64,000 nucleotides of DNA from Fortiea contorta PCC 7126 (GCF_000332295.1 NZ_KB235930.1:1307895-1371894); one strand, 5' to 3'; positions 17,265 through 24,676 are shown, numbered from the stretch's first letter. Program-made: numbers and translations. The notes: a model not told the origin generated them from the letters alone.

Positions 17265-17969
17265 AACTCAACTCCCTTAAGTTCATCCCAAAATGTTGAG
17301 TTAGGAGCGTATTCAGGAATTGCGTTTAGTTGCTTGATATTAGTCGGATGTTCCCACCATCTTTGACGTAAACAAGAGCGAATAAATCCCTCTGGGTTGG
17401 AAATTTTATCAAATCCACCACGTATCTTAAATAGAGCAATAGATACTTTTATTTCAGGATTTGAATGGTTTAAAACCTCTTTCTCGCTTTCGTCAAAATG
17501 TATACCTTCATCTGCAAGGGTGGCTTGATTGCTAATAAGATTAGAATGCTGCTGCTGTATATCCTCCTCAACGGCAGACTTATCTTTTGTAGTCAGGTGA
17601 ATTGTAAGTCGAGTTATTGTTTTGTAAGTTTTTTTCTCGCTTCTTTCTCGGTGGCTTCAACCACTCCAGCGGTCTCACTAGTAACTTAAATATCTTCCAA
17701 CTGTACTGCTTTACCACTTGAATTACCCGATGTTCGCAAAGTAACTCGAACATCTTCTTTAAATAATTGTGACTGTATCCCTTGCCTCTTGACTTTTCTA
17801 CCCAAGCATTAAATTCTGATAGGTCAGGTTCTGTTTCTAGGCTGACTTCCCCTTGTCTCATTAGCCACTGCCAAAGGACTTTTGCAGCGTTGGGAATTCG
17901 GTTTTGGTAACAGAATGATTCGTGTTCTTCTGTCCACGGAAGGGCGTTTTTCTGGGTTTTTTCTGTCAT
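17261..17969 (-). pseudogene. Replication-like protein gene split by a frameshift at A7
   Basis: The first part (17969-17580, 129 aa) has a winged-helix look (IPNAAKVLWQWLMRQGEVSL) and ends in a frayed Lys/Asn-rich tail. A second open stretch from about 17660 to 17261 in the +1 frame has clear coding character (PEIKVSIALFKIRGGFDKIS, NPEGFIRSCLRQRWWEHPTN, NSTFWDELKGVEL) but no ATG, GTG or TTG start. Its stop overlaps the next start codon (ATGA), which shows it is translated. The frames meet at seven A on the minus strand (17629-17635). One A fewer would give one protein of about 235 aa resembling cyanobacterial plasmid replication-type proteins. It may be a sequencing slip, true decay or slippage. 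Confidence 0.65.
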
Positions 17970-18031
17970 AATTTAAGTGATTTGTTGAGTCAAAGCCATC
18001 TGTTTAATCATTGGATGGCTTTTGATTTTTT

Positions 18032-18403
18032 TTAGTGGCGATCGCGCTGTAGTTGCCAAATGGCTTTTTCTGCACACCAGTCACGACTGCGATCGGGATT
18101 TCGGTTTTGTTCGTATCTGATCAATCGGGCGGCAACGGCAGTGTCTCCTTGAACTAGGGTGATTAGTTGGCTCCAAAGTCGAGGGTTGACTTTTTCTCTC
18201 CCAGGTTTTCTGGTGGTGCGTGATTTGGATGTGGATCGTCGCGGTTGCCTGTTGGCTCGCTCTCTTCCCTCGCGGATCATTTCTTGAATGTGGTAGCGTC
18301 TTTTTCTTGCGGCTCTTGCAACATCGGGCTGTACAATCTGCCAGCAAATAGACAGCGCACCTAGCATTAAGATGAACCAGATTGAAAGGACTAATATATG
18401 CAT
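18032..18403 (-). CDS. Membrane-anchored basic protein, unknown (123 aa)
   Basis: One N-terminal membrane span (LVLSIWFILMLGALSICWQI) followed by a very basic segment (Arg/Lys-rich, residues 32-70) and a C-terminal helical domain (LWSQLITLVQGDTAVAARLI, then WCAEKAIWQL). The C-terminal pattern recurs in cyanobacterial plasmid and island proteins of unknown role. A basic region next to a membrane anchor could tether DNA to the membrane, which is only a suggestion. Confidence 0.6.
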   Translation of the reverse strand: MHILVLSIWFILMLGALSICWQIVQPDVARAARKRRYHIQEMIREGRERANRQPRRSTSKSRTTRKPGREKVNPRLWSQLITLVQGDTAVAARLIRYEQNRNPDRSRDWCAEKAIWQLQRDRH

Positions 18404-18505
18404 AGTGGTTGAGTTGGTAGAAGCAACTCATTCCAGCATCTACGGGTTACTTTGATCTGAGCATCGGAGGATACCCGTATTTGTTTTTGAACTTTTCATA
18501 AAGCA

Positions 18506-18538
18506 AAACCGTCCTTACCCACGGGTAGGACGGTTTTA
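18506..18538. terminator. Strong hairpin terminator after the RHH gene
   Basis: AAAACCGTCC (18506-18515) pairs with GGACGGTTTT (18529-18538), and inside it TACCC pairs with GGGTA. The outer arms give A-runs and T-runs on both strands, so it could stop transcription from both sides. It overlaps the stop codon of the frameshifted RHH product. Confidence 0.8.
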
Positions 18539-18873
18539 TTCTTGATTTTTAGTTTCGTCTTGTTCTAGATCCTGATTCAGTTGAAGCAGTTCTTGCAACC
18601 TGGTTTCTAGTTCAGTCGTTTGATCTTTGTAATAAGCCAGCTGTCGCTCAGTCTCTTTGATTAGCTGGCGAACGATTTTCCCATTGATTCCACTGCTTGA
18701 CTGTTCTCTAGCGCTAGGGGTATCTTCTTGTCTGCTATTCTCTCCACTAATTCCGATCTCGTCATTCCAAGACTTTCGGCTAGCTTCCGAAGAGACTCCC
18801 ACGACTCCGGACTTACCCTCAAAGTCCCCGATATCGCCACCTTCCCGGTTTTTGGGCGACCTGTTCTTGGCAT
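18536..18873 (-). CDS. Ribbon-helix-helix protein with probable -1 frameshift coiled-coil tail
   Basis: From ATG 18873 the 0 frame encodes MPRTGRPKTG, then SGTLRVSPESWESLRKLAES and MTRSELVERIA, a CopG-like ribbon-helix-helix DNA-binding domain, and ends after 70 aa at 18661. At 18682-18676 the sequence is G GGA AAA in that frame, a canonical X XXY YYZ slippery heptamer. A -1 shift after codon 66 continues with IVRQLIKETERQLAYYKDQ and TTELETRLQELLQLNQDLEQ to a stop at 18536, giving 112 aa with a coiled-coil tail. The alternative frame has no start with a good ribosome site of its own. Divergent operator-like repeats lie upstream. Confidence 0.7.
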
Positions 18874-18912
18874 TTTCTGTCCTCATAATCGACCCCTCAA
18901 TTATCACACATC

Positions 18913-18985
18913 TAAAAGTATATAATTAGCTTGCACTTTTCAACGTGCAGTATTACCATCATATTATACTTTTACAAGTATATAA
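18913..18985. promoter_or_regulatory. Operator-like repeats upstream of the RHH gene
   Basis: AAGTATATAA occurs as a direct repeat at 18916-18925 and 18976-18985. The second copy is also one arm of an inverted repeat TATACTT-TTAC-AAGTATA (18965-18982). Between them TGCAC and GTGCA form another small inverted repeat (about 18932-18949). Short iterated AT-rich half-sites are typical binding sites of ribbon-helix-helix repressors, so autoregulation by the adjacent gene is likely. Confidence 0.55.
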
Positions 18986-19161
18986 GTCACTCCCCAACGC
19001 CTAACCCTTCGCGTTGCAACCGGAGCAAGCACCCACGCACTGCCTAGTCCCCGCGTGGAACACCCTTTGATTTGTACCTGATGCTTTCAATGCAAAAGGC
19101 GATCGCCCTACCAGTAGCACAGAGCGATCGCCAGTCAAATACCAAGTTATAAGGAGTCCAT

Positions 19162-19425
19162 ATTATCATTCAAAAAATTCTCGCAGACACAGACAAACTT
19201 AATCGCTCCCAAGCCTTGGGATTATGTGGACTAATCTGCATTGCTTTAAGAGAGAATACCAGCGTCGCTTACCAGTGGGAGGAATTGAATTTTTCAGATA
19301 TCCCTCAAAAATTGATAGACGCCATCGATGAGCTTGATGAAGATTACCAATTCGATCTGCTCAACAATATCTCTTATGGATTCGTGGAGGAAGACGCGAT
19401 CGAAGTCCTTGGGCTAGTCGATTAA
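19162..19425 (+). CDS. Small acidic protein with probable ATT start (87 aa)
   Basis: The frame is open from AAGGAG (19151-19156). Five bases on are ATT (19162), ATC and ATT codons, then QKILADTDKLNRSQAL before the first conventional start, TTG 19216. The best reading is an ATT start at 19162 or 19168, giving about 87 aa. The C-terminal half is strongly acidic (LIDAIDELDEDYQFDLL). No family recognised. A palindromic terminator directly follows the stop. Confidence 0.5.
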   Translation: MIIQKILADTDKLNRSQALGLCGLICIALRENTSVAYQWEELNFSDIPQKLIDAIDELDEDYQFDLLNNISYGFVEEDAIEVLGLVD

Positions 19426-19442
19426 AAAGGCGATCGCCTTTT
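19425..19442. terminator. Palindromic AAAAGGCGATCGCCTTTT terminator
   Basis: A perfect 18-bp palindrome built round a HIP1-type GCGATCGC core, with A-run and T-run ends, directly after the 87-aa gene. A HIP1 site appears to have been used as a terminator stem. Confidence 0.6.
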
Positions 19443-19501
19443 ATCAGGAGTGCGATCGCCAAGTAATGGATTTGATTTTGATAAGGAGATTTTACCAACG
19501 A

Positions 19502-19969
19502 GTGACAGTAATGCAAAATCTGTACACCACGCCTGAAGCATCCCGCGAAACCGGGATACCAGAAAGCACAATTCGCTCTTGGCTACGCCGTCACCCTGGA
19601 GTATTTCAGATTGACGTGCATGTGGTGGTTGAAGAATCAGGACGCAAAATGTGGACTGATGCCGGGATTGAACTATTGCGTAGCCGCAACACTGCACCAG
19701 AAAATGCAACGGATGACGATGCAGAAAATAGTGCAGATGACCTGCTTGAATCACTGCTAGCCAATGATGCCAACGCATTAGCCCACGAATACTGGCGACA
19801 ATTCCCAGGCAGAGTGATTCACCGCATTCGCCAAATGCGGGACAATCCCACACCCCAAGACCGGGAAATTATGCAAACCTCACTTCGCGCCGCACTCGCA
19901 GCCGGCACATCTCACCTACTGCTACCCACCTATCAACCAATGTTGCTGGAGGGAGACGGTGAAGAATAA
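19502..19969 (+). CDS. MerR/excisionase-like HTH protein (about 155 aa)
   Basis: Read from GTG 19502 or ATG 19511, downstream of AAGGAG (19483-19488). Residues near the N-terminus (YTTPEASRETGIPESTIRSW, then LRRHPGVF) form a MerR-like winged helix-turn-helix of the kind used by excisionases and phage regulators. The rest is acidic and helical, with DPQ-like loops and no effector domain. It starts a rightward run of overlapping genes to 21534, so it may regulate them. Confidence 0.7.
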   Translation: MTVMQNLYTTPEASRETGIPESTIRSWLRRHPGVFQIDVHVVVEESGRKMWTDAGIELLRSRNTAPENATDDDAENSADDLLESLLANDANALAHEYWRQFPGRVIHRIRQMRDNPTPQDREIMQTSLRAALAAGTSHLLLPTYQPMLLEGDGEE

Positions 19970-20216
19970 ACAGCAGCCCACCAGCAAAGTTGTACCATTC
20001 ACCGGCGAATTCTACCCCGAAGTAGAACCCACCCCAACACCAGCGGCGACACCAGACTTAACACCAGCATATTTCGTGCTGTTCGCTGCAGCCTTAGTTG
20101 CTGGTTTAAGCCTAGGGGCAATTTTCACCTACCAAAGTGCAGATCAAGTGCAACTGCGGCAGATGAAAGCGCAGTCCGAACAACTGCAGCAAGTCAAGAC
20201 CCAAGTTTGTCAATAA
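19959..20216 (+). CDS. Single-pass membrane protein, unknown (85 aa)
   Basis: Starts at GTG 19959 inside the end of the previous gene. A Pro/Thr-rich N-terminal half (TPTPAATPDLTP) precedes one membrane span (AYFVLFAAALVAGLSLGAIF) and a Gln-rich coiled-coil tail (QMKAQSEQLQQVKTQ). It looks like a spanin-like or scaffold membrane protein but has no specific motif. Confidence 0.55.
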   Translation: MKNKQQPTSKVVPFTGEFYPEVEPTPTPAATPDLTPAYFVLFAAALVAGLSLGAIFTYQSADQVQLRQMKAQSEQLQQVKTQVCQ

Positions 20217-20228
20217 GGAGTAAAGATT

Positions 20229-20744
20229 ATGGGTATCCTATCTCGCATCACCAGCGCTGCTGGTAAATCCAGCAACAAAGAAAGTCAATCCTCACTCGCC
20301 ACAGGTGGTCACGCCATAGACAAAAATCGTGTGCTGGCTCCAACTGACCCCACAGCGATAAACCCATTGAACGCGGGCGCCTGGGAGTCAGTCCGGACAG
20401 CACCTGTCAGTGACGTACCCCGCTATTTTACCAAGCCAGAAGCTGATGCCCTCAAGGAATTAGCCACAGAAAAAACCCAAGGTGCAAAGCAATCTCAACG
20501 CGCCTACAAATCGCTTGGCAAGATTGAAGCCGCTGACGCCGCAGTTCACAAACACCACCGCAACTACATTCGCGGCACAGCCGACGCCGAACTAACTAAA
20601 AAACGCGCCGACGCAAGCACGGCGCGACACCTCCACGCACTGCGTCCAGAATACGCCAAATTGGGTTTTGGTTTAGACCGCGCTGAAAACAAAGCACAGC
20701 AACGCATTCAAGAGTTAAGAGCCAAAATCAAGGATAACTACTAA
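20229..20744 (+). CDS. Basic helical protein, unknown (171 aa)
   Basis: Preceded by AAGGAG (20216-20221). The first 70 residues are disordered (Ser/Asn/Gly). From residue about 75 it is a basic, Ala/Lys-rich helix (EADALKELATEKTQGAKQSQ, then KKRADASTARHLHALRPEYA). The composition resembles DNA-packing or scaffold proteins. Its stop and the next start overlap (TAATG). No family recognised. Confidence 0.55.
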   Translation: MGILSRITSAAGKSSNKESQSSLATGGHAIDKNRVLAPTDPTAINPLNAGAWESVRTAPVSDVPRYFTKPEADALKELATEKTQGAKQSQRAYKSLGKIEAADAAVHKHHRNYIRGTADAELTKKRADASTARHLHALRPEYAKLGFGLDRAENKAQQRIQELRAKIKDNY

Positions 20745-21016
20745 TGACTAAGGCGGTACACCTGGGGGCTTGGTTCCTGTTGGGGTGTATCGCCTCTAGC
20801 TGTGTGGCTTGGCTAGGGGCGTTGCATCCGGCTTTATTCCGGGTTATGTGGGTGATTTACATCATGTGTGCAGCTGCCTTGGGTATGGCTTTAGTCACCG
20901 ATGATGCAGCCCGTCAGTTTTTGAAAATATCCGAACCTGACTACTACGCGCTGCTGATTGCTGTAGCCTGTTCTGTTGTATTGGGAGGGCTGCTGCAGTG
21001 GCTAATCGCTGGATAA
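20744..21016 (+). CDS. Membrane protein with three predicted spans (90 aa)
   Basis: Hydrophobic segments at about 8-26 (AWFLLGCIASSCVAWLGAL), 33-52 and 68-86 (LLIAVACSVVLGGLLQWLI). The short loop between spans two and three is polar (DDAARQFLKISEPDY). Coupled to its neighbours at both ends: TAATG upstream and a 19-bp overlap downstream. Possibly a membrane partner of the next protein; holin-like by size, but unproven. Confidence 0.55.
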   Translation: MTKAVHLGAWFLLGCIASSCVAWLGALHPALFRVMWVIYIMCAAALGMALVTDDAARQFLKISEPDYYALLIAVACSVVLGGLLQWLIAG

Positions 21017-21534
21017 AAACCAATTGCCTGCTAGCAAGTGCCGCTGCTTTTTGGCTCGCTGCACTTTCCCCTATGCCTGCAATTGGTAAGGGAATTTCCT
21101 ACAGTTTGGCACTGGTTGCAGGGGTGCAACTCGTCAGGGAATCTCAAGGGCTGATGATCCAAGAAGCCCGCCGGGGGGCATTGTCTGCAATGAACCAGGA
21201 GTTAGAGCAGCTAGAAATTGCGTTGCACACTCAGCAACAAGAGGAGGCGCTTTATGAGGTTTACGCTCCTTCAACTTACCCGTCGGAAGTCGAGACGGAA
21301 TTAAAAACCAGCCTGGAACACTTATATAAGGAGCCAAGCGCGGAGCGTAATGATGGGCTTACAACTTCCACTTCCCAAAAAAAAGGCTTTTACTTCGCAG
21401 TGGTAGCACTACTGGAAGTTAAGGGTGAGACTTTTGTAATTGAGCAAATTCTCAAACTTGGGGGTAGGAACTGGGCTGAGGGAAAAAAATACTTGCAGCA
21501 AATTCTTGAGGAGGGCGCGAGCAACGGCTGGTAA
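20998..21534 (+). CDS. Membrane protein with C-terminal winged-helix-like segment (178 aa)
   Basis: Starts at GTG 20998 within the previous gene. Two close hydrophobic stretches (CLLASAAAFWLAALSPMPA and GISYSLALVAGVQLV) are followed by a coiled coil (LSAMNQELEQLEIALHTQQQ). The C-terminus (GFYFAVVALLEVKGETFVIE, then LGGRNWAEGKKYLQQILEEG) looks like a small helix-turn-helix domain. A membrane-tethered DNA-binding protein is one reading. No named family. Confidence 0.55.
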   Translation: MANRWIKTNCLLASAAAFWLAALSPMPAIGKGISYSLALVAGVQLVRESQGLMIQEARRGALSAMNQELEQLEIALHTQQQEEALYEVYAPSTYPSEVETELKTSLEHLYKEPSAERNDGLTTSTSQKKGFYFAVVALLEVKGETFVIEQILKLGGRNWAEGKKYLQQILEEGASNGW

Positions 21535-21593
21535 TTTAATAGCGATCGCACTCAGGAGACGGTGCAGGCGATCGCCCACTCAAATCATTCGCT

Positions 21594-22295
21594 GTGGATT
21601 CAAGCAGTATGCAAATTTTACCAATGATCATGACTAAACACGACACCTGGGTAAAACTCAAACCCGGCAATCCTTACGAGAAAATCATGGTTTTATTCCC
21701 AAGTGGGATGATACCCATGCGAGATCCATTCCCTTTAGAAAGAGCCGCGGGGGAATTCCAAAACGAAGCTTTATGGATAATTGATTTAGAGCGCTTGAAC
21801 AGCCTACAAGTTAGTGCGCTAACGCAAATTCTCGCCACTCACTACAAAGTAGAATTTCGCCAAGTTGCACAAGAAGCCGCAGAAAAAGGTGGTTTTGCAG
21901 TGCGCCAGGAATGGATAGAATCCATGATGGGTGGAGCGGAGTCAATGCAACGAACTAAAGAACTTGCTGACTGGCTCGAAACTGCACCCCAACCACCATC
22001 AGAGACAGCGTGGATGGAATTTTATAATGACCAGCACGCCCGGTGGATTGAGGGTGATGAAGTCCCGCCGCCGATTAGCAGCATTGAGGATATTGATTCT
22101 CGCCTGCATACCCCAGAATTGGCTGAGGCGATGAAACGAAATGAAGTTAATAGAATGCTGGCTAATTATTCAGTTTTTGATGTTTTAAGTGGTCGTGCAA
22201 TGGTTGAAATTTTGAATCAGCAAAATCCTGATCAAAATTGGTCATTGGTTGGGTATGGCGATGACGATGAAGATGATGAGGATTGGTACGAATGA
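21594..22295 (+). CDS. Soluble acidic protein, unknown (about 233 aa)
   Basis: Alternative starts are GTG 21594, ATG 21609, 21624 or 21630; none has a strong ribosome site, and 21630 (MTKHDTWVKL) best begins the structured part. The protein has mixed alpha/beta character in its first half and long amphipathic helices in its second (LQVSALTQILATHYKVEF), and ends in a run of Asp/Glu (DDDEDDEDWYE). No motif recognised. It is the last gene before the structured non-coding region. Confidence 0.55.
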   Translation: MDSSSMQILPMIMTKHDTWVKLKPGNPYEKIMVLFPSGMIPMRDPFPLERAAGEFQNEALWIIDLERLNSLQVSALTQILATHYKVEFRQVAQEAAEKGGFAVRQEWIESMMGGAESMQRTKELADWLETAPQPPSETAWMEFYNDQHARWIEGDEVPPPISSIEDIDSRLHTPELAEAMKRNEVNRMLANYSVFDVLSGRAMVEILNQQNPDQNWSLVGYGDDDEDDEDWYE

Positions 22296-22326
22296 GTGAT
22301 GAGATTTGACGAATTGAACGCCTGAT

Positions 22327-22600
22327 GAGGCTACCTGACACAGTAGCCGAAACGGGTTAAGTCAGCAGTAAGGAAGGTTAAAGAGCAACGCTGACCGACT
22401 TGTATCTTCCCTTCACCCGTCGCGGGTTGTGTCCATAGCACCCGTTTTGAGTACCAGCTTAGGGCTTTGAGACTGAATAAAGCTTATGGCTTTTGCATTT
22501 TCGTAAGCTCGGCTGTCTGTTTTTTAATTGTGTTTGCCAGTGTTTGCAGCACTGGCATTGCTTTGAGACTGAATTAGGCTCGTTGGCCTTTGGGTGATTC
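22327..22600 (+). ncRNA. Candidate structured guide-like RNA upstream of the IS110-like recombinase
   Basis: The 348-bp gap 22296-22643 has no reading frame worth keeping but folds well on paper. Elements: GGCTAC/GTAGCC hairpin (22329-22334, 22343-22348); a closing stem AAACGGGT (22350-22357) with ACCCGTTT (22440-22447) enclosing GTCAGC/GCTGAC (22361-22366, 22390-22395) and ACCCG/CGGGT (22415-22419, 22423-22427). Then two copies of GCTTTGAGACTGAAT (22464-22478 and 22560-22574), each leading into a hairpin (AAAGC/GCTTT and AGGC/GCCT). A GCCAGTG/CACTGGC hairpin (22536-22556) lies between. IS110-family elements carry bridge RNAs in their non-coding end next to the recombinase; position fits, identity is inference. 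Confidence 0.5.
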
Positions 22601-22643
22601 GCAAGCACTAACACAAATCAACACCTGATTAGGAGCTAACAAA

Positions 22644-23837
22644 TTGACTAGAGTTGTGGGGTTGGATGTTTCCAAGTCCAGTATTTCTTGTTGCCTGCTT
22701 TTAGAAAAACCTGTATCCCCAAGAGAATTTTACTATGAATGTCAATTTTACAAATTCCAAAACAACGGCGCTGGATTAATTGGGTTATTAGCACTTCACC
22801 CAGAAGTTGCTGTTATTGAACCGACGGGGGTTAACTACTCCAAATTTTGGACTGAACATTTGACTAAAGCTGGTGTAGAAATTCGATTAGTTGGTCATAA
22901 ACAACTCAGAAATTATCGTGAAAATCACCTGGGATTGCCTGATAAAGATGATGATGCTGATTCTTTAGCGCTTGCTTGTTACCAGTTCGATTATGGTGAT
23001 GATTTGAGTCGATTTGTTCGGATCAAAGATAAATTAGTTTCAAGAATTAGGGAATTAATTCTCCGGCTCAACCACTTAACCCGCGTACGATCGCCAATAA
23101 TTAACCGCGCCAGGCAAGATTTAGCTTGGCAGTTTCCAGAGATTGCGTTTGTTCGCTCCGTCCGAAGATCATCAAACAAAGTCCCCTTGATGTGGGGATG
23201 GTTAGCGGGAGAGAGGGAAAGCCGCAGATATGATACGTTGTACGCCGTGACGGCTGGATTAGGGTTAACCGATTCAGTTAGATTTCATGCTAAACGCATC
23301 TGTGACTTAGCGAGTGAGGAACAATTAATAGAGGATGAGTTAGCTCAAATTCTTACGGATGCAAGGTTTAGCAGTTACCGTGCTGTTTTTCTTGAATTCA
23401 ATTTTGGCATCCGAGTACAGGCTGTAATTCTGTCACAAATCTTCCCCTTAGAGAACTTTTTCGGTGAAGATGGTAAACCAGAAATCAAAATTCGTAAAGG
23501 CAGAAAGTCAGGTAATTCAACCAAACGTCATTTGTCGCTGAGGAGATTTCAGAAAGCTTTGGGCGTTGCCCCATCTCTTGAATCAAGTGGTGATATTTCC
23601 AAATCCAAAGTTAGCGGTGGTTCTGCATTATGTCGGCGTGCGTTGTGGCAATGGGTTTTTAGTGCAGTTGAACCAGCTCGCCGCCGCACAAACCCACTAC
23701 TTAAAGAGTTGGGTGAATTTTTGGATACAGAAAAAGCGTCTGGTAAACCAGTAAAGCTAGTGAGGATGCGTGTTGCAGTTAAGGCAGTAAAGCTTTTGTT
23801 TAAAATGCTGATTGCCACCCAAAAAGTTCTAGACTGA
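22644..23837 (+). CDS. IS110-like DEDD recombinase (transposase)
   Basis: A 397-aa member of the IS110/Piv-like recombinases. The RuvC-like DEDD domain shows Asp8 in VVGLDVSK, Glu59 in VIEPTG and the acidic pair within [10 protein letters not shown] (100-109). The C-terminal Tnp domain shows [12 protein letters not shown] with a likely catalytic Ser (about 314-315), then [15 protein letters not shown] divergent basic insert ([15 protein letters not shown]) lies before it. The start codon is TTG 22644 (TTGACTAGAGTTGTG), with AGGAG a little upstream. Its last codons and stop form the right boundary repeat of the island. It could be a passenger IS or the island's own recombinase. Confidence 0.85.
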   Translation: MTRVVGLDVSKSSISCCLLLEKPVSPREFYYECQFYKFQNNGAGLIGLLALHPEVAVIEPTGVNYSKFWTEHLTKAGVEIRLVGHKQLRNYRENHLGLPDKDDDADSLALACYQFDYGDDLSRFVRIKDKLVSRIRELILRLNHLTRVRSPIINRARQDLAWQFPEIAFVRSVRRSSNKVPLMWGWLAGERESRRYDTLYAVTAGLGLTDSVRFHAKRICDLASEEQLIEDELAQILTDARFSSYRAVFLEFNFGIRVQAVILSQIFPLENFFGEDGKPEIKIRKGRKSGNSTKRHLSLRRFQKALGVAPSLESSGDISKSKVSGGSALCRRALWQWVFSAVEPARRRTNPLLKELGEFLDTEKASGKPVKLVRMRVAVKAVKLLFKMLIATQKVLD

Positions 23838-23838
23838 A
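23799..23838 (+). repeat. Right 40-bp direct repeat (putative attR)
   Basis: Identical to 7315-7354. It is the 3' end of the recombinase gene (13 codons including the stop, plus one base). tpiA starts 40 bp further on, so the island junction lies just upstream of tpiA. Confidence 0.9.
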
Positions 23839-23877
23839 AATGCATCTAGTAGCTTTAGGATATTGATTAAATCACCT

Positions 23878-24603
23878 GTGCGAAAAATAGTTATTGCTGG
23901 TAACTGGAAAATGTTCAAAACTCAAGCAGAGTCCCAGGAATTCTTACAGGGATTTCTGCCTTACTTGGAGGAAACTCCCCAAGAGCGGGAAATTTTATTG
24001 TGTCCTCCCTTCACCAATTTAAATATTTTGTCAAAAAGTTTACATGGTAGCCGTGTACAACTAGGAGCACAAAATGTCCACTGGGAAGAAAATGGCGCCT
24101 ACACTGGTGAAATTTCTAGCCCAATGCTGACAGAAATTGGTGTGCGTTATGTCATCGTCGGTCACAGCGAACGACGACAATATTTTGGGGAAACAAACTT
24201 GAGTGTCAATTTGCGCCTCAAAGCTGCCCAAAAACACGGTTTGACGCCAATTCTCTGTGTGGGTGAAACAAAACAACAACGAGATGAGGGAGAAACTGAA
24301 TCACTAATTATCAGTCAGCTCAACCAAGGATTGGTAAATGTTGACCAAGATAATTTGGTGATTGCTTATGAGCCGATTTGGGCGATTGGTACAGGTGACA
24401 CTTGCGAAGCAACTGAAGCCAATCGAGTCATTGGCTTAATTCGTAGCCAGTTGAGTAACCCTAATGTTTCTATTCAATATGGTGGCTCAGTTAAGCCGAA
24501 TAATATTGATGAGATTATGGCTCAACCAGAAATCGATGGTGCTTTGGTGGGGGGAGCAAGTCTGGAACCTGAGAGTTTTGCTCGCATTGTCAACTATAAC
24601 TAG
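23878..24603 (+). CDS. tpiA: Triosephosphate isomerase
   Basis: TpiA interconverts dihydroxyacetone phosphate and glyceraldehyde-3-phosphate in glycolysis and the Calvin-Benson cycle. Seen: GNWKMF with the active-site Asn and Lys near the start, [12 protein letters not shown] with the electrophilic His, [11 protein letters not shown] with the catalytic Glu, and YGGSVKPNN for phosphate binding. I chose GTG 23878 ([11 protein letters not shown]), which matches the usual start of the family; a TTG at 23863 is in frame. Length 241 aa. The island ends 40 bp upstream, so its promoter may have been displaced or replaced. Confidence 0.96.
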   Translation: MRKIVIAGNWKMFKTQAESQEFLQGFLPYLEETPQEREILLCPPFTNLNILSKSLHGSRVQLGAQNVHWEENGAYTGEISSPMLTEIGVRYVIVGHSERRQYFGETNLSVNLRLKAAQKHGLTPILCVGETKQQRDEGETESLIISQLNQGLVNVDQDNLVIAYEPIWAIGTGDTCEATEANRVIGLIRSQLSNPNVSIQYGGSVKPNNIDEIMAQPEIDGALVGGASLEPESFARIVNYN

Positions 24604-24676
24604 CGCCTTTTTTCAATTCTCGTTCCCATGCGCTGCATGGGAATTACTCAGGTAGTGCTCTGCTTTATGTGAATTT

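Larger units (their letters stand above)
7315..23838. mobile_element. 16.5-kb accessory island flanked by 40-bp direct repeats
   Basis: Identical 40-bp repeats at 7315-7354 and 23799-23838 bound an island between dxs and tpiA. It contains two site-specific recombinases (a short tyrosine type at 15702 and an IS110-like DEDD type at 22644), DNA-binding proteins typical of plasmids and phages, and an eleven-gene structural-looking operon. I see no GCGATCGC octamer across the operon (7815-15490), although they are frequent elsewhere. No terminase, portal, capsid, relaxase or replicative helicase is recognisable, so it is not an ordinary tailed prophage or conjugative element. Which recombinase moved it is not settled by the sequence. 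Confidence 0.7.

Noticed and set aside
17629-17640. Canonical -1 frameshift at A AAA AAC in the replication-like gene
   Set aside because: The -1 frame stops after about four codons (CTT ACA AAA CAA TAA), whereas the coding second half is in the +1 frame.
18692-18907. Upstream part of the alternative frame (18536-18907) as an independent 123-aa gene
   Set aside because: Its N-terminal part is the shadow of the RHH domain and lacks a ribosome site. Only the part after the slippery heptamer has coding character.
22464-22574. Two 15-nt repeats as a mini-CRISPR
   Set aside because: Only two copies, 81 nt apart, with no cas genes; each copy is joined to its own hairpin, unlike CRISPR repeats and spacers.
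22644-23837. Recombinase as a tyrosine integrase or RuvC resolvase
   Set aside because: The DEDD N-terminus together with the C-terminal PSxxSSG and [11 protein letters not shown] pattern is that of IS110-type enzymes.
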